Shown piece by piece: positions 6,897-11,473 of a stretch of DNA of 11,473 bases. Origin of the DNA: Methanobacteriota archaeon (GTDB lineage: Archaea; Halobacteriota; Methanosarcinia; Methanosarcinales; Methanosarcinaceae); contig JAUPKV010000331.1 in assembly GCA_030837265.1 (NCBI GenBank), forward strand, positions 1 through 11,473, given 5' to 3'. Positions within the stretch are counted from its first letter, which is position 1; each line of letters opens with the position of its first letter. The notes beneath the pieces were generated by a model. That model was not told the origin of the DNA and did not search any database. It worked only from the letters and a program-made list of their open reading frames with translations. A program made the position numbers and the translations under genes.

Positions 6897-6908
6897 CTTA
6901 TATTTAAA
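6897..6908 (-). promoter_or_regulatory. TATA box of the reductase operon
   Basis: TTTAAATATAAG on the minus strand predicts transcription from about 6876, giving a leader of about 20 bases that contains the Shine-Dalgarno GAGGGTG. Spacing to the ATG at 6856 is typical. Confidence 0.6.
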
Positions 6909-6997
6909 AAAGAGCTAATTTAAAGTGTTGGTATAATCTAAAATATTGATACAGAAATCCAAAATTTTGAATACGGGAGAAACTGAAAAGTGCAAAG

Positions 6998-7016
6998 AAA
7001 AAACATCAAAAGATGT
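6998..7016 (-). terminator. Hairpin plus T tract ending the DUF116 operon
   Basis: On the minus strand ACATC (7016-7012), loop TTTT and GATGT (7007-7003) form a stem. It runs directly into six T (7003-6998). It lies about 66 bases after the stop of the second DUF116 gene and upstream of the reductase promoter, so it separates the two operons. Confidence 0.65.
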
Positions 7017-7082
7017 AAACAAAATAGAAAGATTAATATGTGAAAAGACTTCCGGGCTGAAAATAATATATACACCTGTCTA

Positions 7083-7703
7083 TTAATTTTTAAAAGATTC
7101 AAAAACATTCAGAACCTTCTGATAATTTACTTCCGTCCCGAAACAACCATCTCTTTCCATGGGAATACCGTAGCTTACGACTTTTTTTCCTTTGAGAGCA
7201 CGCATAACTTTATTTATCTCATAATCACAGGCAATCAGGAGGACACCATCCGCAGCTTCCTTTTTTAGAATATTTTTTACATAGGAAGAGCCTGTGAGGA
7301 TAAACAATTTATATCCATATTTCTCGGCATCTTTCTTCAATTGGGTATAAACGCATTTGCAGCAACATTTACACTGAATTCCCGTCTGCGTTGAATGTGC
7401 AGGACAGTCGAGGCTCCGCATACAATGGGGAGCCAAAATTATTCTTTTTTTAGTTTTTGCAAAAGCAGATTTGCTGGCTCTATTTTTCAGGGATGCCATC
7501 CATTTATCCAGAACGCGGGTGTCAGAAAACTTGAGGAAAAGCTGTCTTAAAGGAAGATAAAAGAAATCCAATACATTTGCGAAAAAACCTGCCAGATATA
7601 CACTTTTTGTAAGGCTCCGTCTGCTGGCGATCAGAGCTACGCTTGAGAGAATAAGAGAAGCAATAAAGAAAAAGAAAAGTGCTTTTCCGATAATGTTATA
7701 CAT
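7083..7703 (-). CDS. DUF116 family membrane protein (copy 2)
   Basis: This 206-residue DUF116 protein has one clear N-terminal membrane helix (about 6-27), a second hydrophobic stretch (36-55), and then a soluble cytoplasmic-type domain. That domain begins with KKRIILAPHCMRSLDC (C94, C100) and a dense cysteine group CKCCCKC at 111-117. It continues with LFILTGSSYVK, IACDYE (C159) and RDGCFGT (C187). The cysteines look suited to an Fe-S cluster or other metal, but no function is established for the family. Compared with its upstream paralogue, part of the cysteine pattern is lost and part rearranged. The ATG overlaps the upstream gene by eight bases, and GGAG about eight bases before it supports the start. 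The two are certainly co-transcribed. A hairpin terminator follows. Confidence 0.82.
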   Translation of the reverse strand: MYNIIGKALFFFFIASLILSSVALIASRRSLTKSVYLAGFFANVLDFFYLPLRQLFLKFSDTRVLDKWMASLKNRASKSAFAKTKKRIILAPHCMRSLDCPAHSTQTGIQCKCCCKCVYTQLKKDAEKYGYKLFILTGSSYVKNILKKEAADGVLLIACDYEINKVMRALKGKKVVSYGIPMERDGCFGTEVNYQKVLNVFESFKN

Positions 7704-8331
7704 TGCACATCTCCATTTTTTGAATTATTTCTTCAATGTTAGCCTGAGTATTGAAACAGCCGTCTTTCAGAAGAAGAACGCCCTGGACAGGAATAAAAGA
7801 TACAGCCTGCATGTTTTCTGAAAGTTCAACATAACAGGCAACTCCAATGCAGGCTTCAGGCCTGTATTCCTTAAATATTTTTTTAACAAAGCTTCCTCCA
7901 GGAATTACAAAAACACGAAAATTACATCTATCAGCGGCATCGCAGAGTTTTGCGACATCGCAGAGACCACACCGCTTACATTCATATCCACATATTGGAT
8001 CGCACCTGGCCTTACAGTTGGGATGACGTAAACATTGAGGAAGAAGCAAAATTCTCTTACCTTTAGTATGCACAAAGTCATCATACATAGCAGCGTTCCG
8101 GACATCGATAAGAATGTCATCTACAAGCGTGTCCCTTATCCGAAAGACTTTGCAGATCCATTTCGCAGGGGAATAGAAAAGATAAAGAGTAAACAGCACG
8201 AATCCTGGGAAAATAATTTTATGATTTTTAAATGAATAAGCTCCAATGAGCAGGGCAATCCCTGTACCTGCAAGAGCAAAAAGTATCAGGTAAACGAACA
8301 CTTGTCCGAGAAATTCGTAAGGGACATCCAT
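7696..8331 (-). CDS. DUF116 family membrane protein (copy 1)
   Basis: This 211-residue DUF116 protein has two predicted membrane helices (about 10-31 and 39-56), then a domain with the family pattern. LLLPQCLRHPNC (C100, C106) is followed by C110, C114, C118, C121, C124, C130 and C136, then VIPGGSFVKK, GVACY (C161, C166) and KDGCFNT (C192). The CxxC-rich centre (YECKRCGLCD) resembles a ferredoxin-like or zinc-type site. No catalytic role is known. The same order of blocks in the following gene shows a tandem duplication with clearly diverged cysteines. No Shine-Dalgarno precedes the ATG; instead a TATA box lies about 26 bases before it, so the mRNA may be leaderless. The position just downstream of hdrD suggests, but does not prove, a link to membrane redox chemistry. 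Confidence 0.82.
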   Translation of the reverse strand: MDVPYEFLGQVFVYLILFALAGTGIALLIGAYSFKNHKIIFPGFVLFTLYLFYSPAKWICKVFRIRDTLVDDILIDVRNAAMYDDFVHTKGKRILLLPQCLRHPNCKARCDPICGYECKRCGLCDVAKLCDAADRCNFRVFVIPGGSFVKKIFKEYRPEACIGVACYVELSENMQAVSFIPVQGVLLLKDGCFNTQANIEEIIQKMEMCNV

Positions 8332-8350
8332 GTTTTAGGGAATGGAGTAT

Positions 8351-8360
8351 CCATATTTAA
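8351..8360 (-). promoter_or_regulatory. TATA box of the DUF116 operon (leaderless arrangement)
   Basis: TTAAATATGG on the minus strand, preceded by the purine-rich GGTAAAAC as a possible BRE, is centred about 26 bases before the ATG at 8331. Transcription would begin at or next to the start codon. The absence of a Shine-Dalgarno agrees with this. Confidence 0.5.
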
Positions 8361-8370
8361 GTTTTACCAT

Positions 8371-8411
8371 AAAAATAAAAAATGAGTAAAAAGGAAGGGT
8401 CTGGAATCCAG
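8371..8411 (-). terminator. Terminator of the hdrED operon
   Basis: Seventeen bases after the hdrD stop codon the minus strand has a short palindrome, CTGGATTCCAG (8411-8401). It is followed by T5 (8392-8388) and then T6-A-T5 (8382-8371). The strong T tracts are the main signal. The stem is only five base pairs with a tiny loop and may not form. Confidence 0.6.
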
Positions 8412-8427
8412 CCTTCGTTTCTTTCGG

Positions 8428-9660
8428 TTATTTAGTCTCGAGACCCAGTGCCTCTGCGACCAGCTCAATGACGTCCTCGACAACGATGTCAACTTTGAGT
8501 GAGTCTCGGCCATCCGACAGGTTTCTCTTACAGAATGGGCAAGCACTGGAAAGTATATCTGAATCAGTTGCAAGGGCGTCCTTAACTCTGGATTCGGCGA
8601 CTGCCACGGCAAGATCAGGGATACCTGCCTTAACACCTCCACCGGCTCCACAGCAGCGCTGGAAATCTTTTACTCTGTCCATTTCTACGAACTTAATACC
8701 CGGGATGTGAGTAAGTACATATCTCGGGGCATCAAAGACACCTACGTGACGGCCCAGGTGACAGGGATCGTGGTAAGTAACTGTCTTATTAATGGGCTTT
8801 ACCCATTTTATCTTACCCTGCTTTATCATGTCTGCAAGGAACTCGGTGATATGAATTACCTCGAAAGGCAATTTCTTCATGCCTAAAGCCCTTGGCCAGT
8901 CTATAGTCGCAGCACGGAAACAACCTGCACATGCAAAGAGAACCTTCTTGGCGCCTTTTTTCTGGAGTGCCTCAACATTATGTTTTGCAATTTCAAGGGG
9001 CACATTACCAATATGTGCTTGCCCTGTTCTGATCAGGGCTGAACCACAGCACCATTCCTCTTCCCCAAGCATGGAAAACTTAACGCCCAGTTTGTTGAGC
9101 ACACGTGAGGTCGCAAAGGCTAAAGAGAGCTGATTGTACCCTGCAGTACAACCAGTAAAATAGACAATATCTGACTTAGCTTCGATTTTAACATCCGGAG
9201 GTACCCAGTTAAGTCTATCTTTCTGATCCTTCAGGTAAGGATTATGGTACTGCCCAATAAGTTTCGGGAACATATTTTGTTTCCCGTAAGGGCCGATGCC
9301 TTTCTTGACAAGGTTTGCCCTCAGGGCTTCCCAGAGTTCTACAGTGTTTATGCCTGATTCACAAACAGTTGCACAGATACCGCAAGTGGTACAGTTGTGT
9401 ACATCGTCTTTGAATTCCTCGAGTTCGGCCCGTGGGATTTCCTCGGGGCCAAAAAGCTTTGCTTTAACCCCGTAGGACTTGTTCATGTACTGCCTCCAGC
9501 GCAGGATTTTGTCCCTTGGGGCTAATCCTGGCTTATAATTTGTAGCAGCATAAGTCGGGCACCATTTTGTACATTCACCACAGCGGGTACAGGAGTCAAG
9601 CTCCATAAGCTGCACTGCGGTAAGGTTTTTCGTATCTATTGAAGGGGCACGTTTTGCCAT
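8428..9660 (-). CDS. hdrD: Heterodisulfide reductase subunit D
   Basis: HdrD is the catalytic iron-sulfur subunit of the membrane-bound heterodisulfide reductase. It reduces CoM-S-S-CoB to coenzymes M and B with electrons passed from methanophenazine via HdrE. At 410 residues it has the usual length. Two [4Fe-4S] ferredoxin sites are intact: C24, C27, C30, C34 and C90, C93, C96, C100. Two CCG domains follow, the first with C171, C204-C205, C244 and C247, the second with C300, C336-C337, C374 and C377. The CCG signature provides the non-cubane [4Fe-4S] active site in this family. All ligands are present, so the enzyme should be functional. It has no membrane segment and docks on HdrE. A strong Shine-Dalgarno, GGAGG at 9675-9671, sits within the last codons of hdrE, and three bases separate the genes. 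Confidence 0.97.
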   Translation of the reverse strand: MAKRAPSIDTKNLTAVQLMELDSCTRCGECTKWCPTYAATNYKPGLAPRDKILRWRQYMNKSYGVKAKLFGPEEIPRAELEEFKDDVHNCTTCGICATVCESGINTVELWEALRANLVKKGIGPYGKQNMFPKLIGQYHNPYLKDQKDRLNWVPPDVKIEAKSDIVYFTGCTAGYNQLSLAFATSRVLNKLGVKFSMLGEEEWCCGSALIRTGQAHIGNVPLEIAKHNVEALQKKGAKKVLFACAGCFRAATIDWPRALGMKKLPFEVIHITEFLADMIKQGKIKWVKPINKTVTYHDPCHLGRHVGVFDAPRYVLTHIPGIKFVEMDRVKDFQRCCGAGGGVKAGIPDLAVAVAESRVKDALATDSDILSSACPFCKRNLSDGRDSLKVDIVVEDVIELVAEALGLETK

Positions 9661-9663
9661 TAT

Positions 9664-10446
9664 TTATTCGCCTCCTTTGTTTGCAAGGATTGCTAGCGGG
9701 GTGGCGATCACATGTATATATTTAGTGTATGGGATAAGTGCAATACAGAAGAGTAGTGAAATAACTGAATGGAAGAGAGCTGCAGGCGGTGCAAATTCCG
9801 GATTAAGTCCGAAGCTCCATATAATTCCGTTCCTGATCCCGTCTGCCCAAAAGCCTGTGATAGTGATTATGAAAACTCCTGCGAGAAGCACCCAGTCATA
9901 CATTATTGAAGCCTCTCTGACTTCGGCAACAAAAAGTCTTCTTATTATAGCAATGAGGACACCGAAAAGCAGGAGATATCCGAAAACATAGTTTGGGAAG
10001 GAAAGGAAGTCTCTAAACTCAGCCGTAGTAAATGGAAGCTCGATTCCTATCTTTTCGATCATCTCGACTGCGAACATCAAGCCTGAGAGAGAAAATAGAG
10101 TCATCCAGCCTGCGAAAATACTGAAATGCATTATCCAGCGAAGAGGGCTTCTTTTCAGAATCCTTCTCTGGAAGATGATGTCAAAAATAAGAACTTCCAG
10201 AAAAGGCTTTGCATGTGGAGCATGAGATGCTTCCGTGACCTGACTCCACCAAGTTTTTAAAAATCGGATTGCACTTCCTTTTTGTCCTACCTGAGGCTCA
10301 AGGGCATAACCTATTGTTCCAGTCCCCCATTTCTGAAGGGCACCGATCATTCCATATAAGAAAATCAAAACAGCTATTGCTGCGAATATTATAGCCTGGG
10401 CAAATGTCATTCGGATGAATTCCGAGAGCCCTGAAAAGTACTCCAT
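9664..10446 (-). CDS. hdrE: Heterodisulfide reductase subunit E, cytochrome b
   Basis: HdrE is the membrane cytochrome b that oxidises methanophenazine and passes electrons to HdrD. The 260-residue protein shows five hydrophobic segments (about 15-36, 104-126, 153-170, 182-204, 222-246). A soluble loop at 40-100 contains H75 and H78. Candidate haem-ligating histidines in or near membrane helices are H107, H226 and H245. Length and identity fit the known family, and the immediate downstream hdrD confirms the assignment. The ATG at 10446 lies 17 bases after GGAGG (10468-10464), longer than usual. An in-frame ATT at 10455 would have ideal spacing and add three residues, but ATG remains the more probable start. 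A leader of about 70 to 140 bases is predicted depending on which TATA box is used. Confidence 0.95.
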   Translation of the reverse strand: MEYFSGLSEFIRMTFAQAIIFAAIAVLIFLYGMIGALQKWGTGTIGYALEPQVGQKGSAIRFLKTWWSQVTEASHAPHAKPFLEVLIFDIIFQRRILKRSPLRWIMHFSIFAGWMTLFSLSGLMFAVEMIEKIGIELPFTTAEFRDFLSFPNYVFGYLLLFGVLIAIIRRLFVAEVREASIMYDWVLLAGVFIITITGFWADGIRNGIIWSFGLNPEFAPPAALFHSVISLLFCIALIPYTKYIHVIATPLAILANKGGE

Positions 10447-10463
10447 TTCACTAATAGTTTATT

Positions 10464-10468
10464 CCTCC
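10464..10468 (-). promoter_or_regulatory. Ribosome binding site of hdrE (unusually distant)
   Basis: GGAGG on the minus strand, within AGGAGGAAT, is separated from the ATG by 17 bases instead of the usual 5-10. There is no other Shine-Dalgarno match closer to the ATG. Confidence 0.55.
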
Positions 10469-10533
10469 TATATATAGGTCAAAAATTGAGAACCAACACT
10501 ACTCCTAAAATATCGGTTATAGAAATTAATAAC

Positions 10534-10545
10534 AGTAAATATATA
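10534..10545 (-). promoter_or_regulatory. Proximal TATA candidate for hdrED
   Basis: The minus strand reads CTATATATTTAC here. It would start transcription near 10514 and give a leader of about 68 bases. It competes with the distal candidate at 10608-10617, and the sequence alone does not decide between them. Confidence 0.35.
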
Positions 10546-10607
10546 GAGTGATAACCGTAGCGACTGTCTGCATAAGGTTTGAATAGTCTGTTAGTCTTTG
10601 TATTTAT

Positions 10608-10617
10608 TATATTTAAA
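10608..10617 (-). promoter_or_regulatory. Distal TATA candidate for hdrED
   Basis: TTTAAATATA on the minus strand is a near-consensus archaeal TATA box. It would start transcription near 10587, giving a leader of about 140 bases. A perfect 10-base palindrome, CCAAGCTTGG, lies about 50 bases further upstream at 10668-10677. Confidence 0.45.
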
Positions 10618-10721
10618 CATTATCTTTAATTACAACTAATTGAAAAGCCCTCAAGACCACGAAAATCCCAAGCTTGGAAGTAATCGAGCATATAAAGAAA
10701 ACGTGAAGGTTGTAAAAATAA

Positions 10722-10742
10722 TAGTTTATTTATAATAAACTA
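10722..10742. repeat. AT-rich inverted repeat, 9-bp arms
   Basis: TAGTTTATT (10722-10730) and AATAAACTA (10734-10742) are perfect reverse complements around a three-base centre. It lies upstream of the distal hdrED TATA box and could be a protein-binding operator or a weak hairpin. Confidence 0.5.
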
Positions 10743-10760
10743 CTTATAAATAAATCTTTT

Positions 10761-10777
10761 GGAAATCTTAGATTTCC
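10761..10777. repeat. Perfect inverted repeat, 8-bp arms
   Basis: GGAAATCT (10761-10768) and AGATTTCC (10770-10777) flank a single base. Such a tight centre suits a dimeric regulator site better than an RNA hairpin, though a stem with a small loop could also form in RNA reading out of the upstream gene. Confidence 0.5.
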
Positions 10778-10790
10778 AGACAAAAAATCT

Positions 10791-10830
10791 GAAAAAAATT
10801 AATCAAAGGGCTTCATCCAAAGTAGCCCTT
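10791..10830 (-). terminator. Terminator of the sulfite-reductase-like gene
   Basis: About 20 bases after the stop codon, the minus strand has AAGGGCT (10830-10824), an 11-base loop and AGCCCTT (10812-10806). A run of seven T (10798-10792) follows shortly after. Stem, loop and T tract together make a convincing terminator. Confidence 0.7.
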
Positions 10831-10849
10831 CATTTTTCTGAATCCCAAA

Positions 10850-11473
10850 TCATTGAGATAATCCTACTTTAGTTTTGAATTCTTCAATACCAATCTCATC
10901 TATTACTTCACCAATTCTCCTCGGCTTTTCATATCCTTTATAAAAGCCGATAATTCTTTCAACCAGATCAAGAACTTGCTCCTCGGAAAGATCCTTTGCC
11001 ACAATATCCCCCAGCCTCGGACGCAGTCCTGCGCTTCCTCCCACTGACACTGTAAATCCTTTGGGTGTACCCATAATTCCTATATCTTTGATTCTCGGCT
11101 CGGAACAGGAATTAGGACATCCGGAAACTCCCATTTTGAACTTAGAAGGAAGCTGCATTCCATGGTACTTCTCATCAAGCTTCAACCCAAGTCCAACAGA
11201 ATCCTGCTTACCTCTTTTGCAGAAAGTAGTGCCTGGGCATATTTTGACACTCCGGACACAAAGTCCGATAGCTGCTCCTGGTTTCAGGCTGAGATCCCTC
11301 CAGGCTGCATCCAGATCTTCTTCCTTTAAGCCCACAATTGCAATCCTCTGGGCAGAAGTTACTTTAAGGGCTGCAGCCCCATACTTCTCAGCTAAGTCAG
11401 CCATCCTTCTGAGTGTCTCTGGAAATACAATTCCTCCTGGAATATGAGGAGCAATTGCATATGTTTCCCCGTC
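10850..11473 (-). CDS. Small sulfite-reductase-like siroheme/[4Fe-4S] protein (5' end beyond window)
   Basis: The frame is open from the window edge at 11473 to the TGA at 10852-10850, giving 207 residues without the true start. Residues before the internal ATG at 11404 (for example APHIPGGIVFPETLRR) belong to the protein. The siroheme-[4Fe-4S] ligand motifs are intact: CPGTTFC (C-x5-C), then SGCPNSC (C-x3-C) about 45 residues later, with KFKMGVSGCPNSCSEP as the family hallmark. The size suggests a single-repeat protein, far smaller than DsrA, assimilatory sulfite reductases or the F420-dependent Fsr. Such small Dsr-like proteins occur in many methanogens. Sulfite or nitrite reduction, or an assimilatory or detoxifying role, is possible, but the substrate and electron donor are unknown. 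No ferredoxin domain is visible in the part seen. A hairpin terminator follows, so it ends its own transcript upstream of hdrED. Confidence 0.85.
   Translation of the reverse strand, partial: DGETYAIAPHIPGGIVFPETLRRMADLAEKYGAAALKVTSAQRIAIVGLKEEDLDAAWRDLSLKPGAAIGLCVRSVKICPGTTFCKRGKQDSVGLGLKLDEKYHGMQLPSKFKMGVSGCPNSCSEPRIKDIGIMGTPKGFTVSVGGSAGLRPRLGDIVAKDLSEEQVLDLVERIIGFYKGYEKPRRIGEVIDEIGIEEFKTKVGLSQ

Larger units (their letters stand above)
10447..10849. other. Intergenic region between hdrE and the sulfite-reductase-like gene
   Basis: These 403 bases are AT-rich and contain no convincing gene on either strand. From the hdrE side they hold the Shine-Dalgarno, two TATA candidates, and a CCAAGCTTGG palindrome (10668-10677). 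Next come a 9-bp AT palindrome (10722-10742), a perfect GGAAATCT hairpin (10761-10777) and the terminator hairpin of the upstream gene (10791-10830). Much of the sequence therefore seems to be regulatory or transcription-ending. Confidence 0.6.

Noticed and set aside
8364..8651. A 95-codon minus-strand open frame at the end of hdrD
   Set aside because: It runs in another frame through the hdrD CCG domain and the terminator, so it is a shadow of hdrD.
11404..11404. ATG at 11404 as start of the sulfite-reductase-like gene
   Set aside because: The frame continues upstream to the window edge with family-like sequence (APHIPGGIVFPETLRR), so the true start lies outside the window.
11061..11447. 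A 128-codon plus-strand open frame
   Set aside because: It is antisense to the siroheme-protein gene, which has all its ligand motifs intact.
1..11473. CRISPR array, insertion sequence or integrated element
   Set aside because: No spaced direct repeats, transposase motifs, terminal inverted repeats or target duplications were found. The palindromes seen are isolated and fit regulatory or terminator roles.

Overview
The window most likely comes from a methylotrophic or aceticlastic methanogen of the Methanosarcina type. The best evidence is an intact hdrED pair. The membrane-bound, cytochrome b-linked heterodisulfide reductase HdrDE is confined to methanogens with cytochromes. A methanogenesis-marker gene, an archaeal type A RNase P RNA, archaeal TATA boxes, oligo-T terminators and a PKD-domain surface-protein relic of the kind abundant in Methanosarcina agree with this. 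All intact protein genes lie on the minus strand; the RNase P RNA and the degraded PKD gene lie on the plus strand.

Layout. (1) 1-998: a decayed plus-strand PKD surface-protein gene with in-frame stops and frameshifts, then a low-confidence 49-codon ORF. (2) 999-3803, minus: a three-gene overlapping operon. In transcription order it encodes a dihydrouridine-synthase-like flavoprotein with a methanogenesis marker 9 type Cys-rich tail, a CitG-family (triphosphoribosyl-dephospho-CoA synthase-like) protein, and a DUF447 flavin-binding split-barrel protein. (3) 3804-4107: a divergent promoter region. (4) 4108-4469, plus: RNase P RNA. (5) 4517-6856, minus: two tandem, colinear geranylgeranyl-reductase-family FAD proteins. 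(6) 7083-8331, minus: two overlapping DUF116 genes, each with N-terminal membrane segments and a cysteine cluster. (7) 8428-10446, minus: hdrE then hdrD. (8) 10447-10849: a 403-bp intergenic region with the hdrED leader and promoter candidates plus several hairpins. (9) 10850 to the window end, minus: a small siroheme/[4Fe-4S] sulfite-reductase-like protein whose N terminus is cut off by the window edge.

How the genes may work together. HdrE takes electrons from methanophenazine, the prenylated phenazine of the membrane, and HdrD reduces the CoM-S-S-CoB heterodisulfide at a non-cubane cluster. Directly downstream lie two uncharacterised membrane-anchored, Cys-rich DUF116 proteins and two prenyl-reductase-family flavoproteins. 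These could act on isoprenoid lipids or on the partly saturated methanophenazine tail, but that link is inference from position and family only. The operon at 999-3803 looks like an uncharacterised cofactor or methanogenesis-linked pathway, because it joins two flavoprotein folds to a nucleotide-transferring CitG-fold enzyme with no citrate lyase genes nearby.

No CRISPR array, tRNA, intact insertion sequence or obvious defence system was seen.
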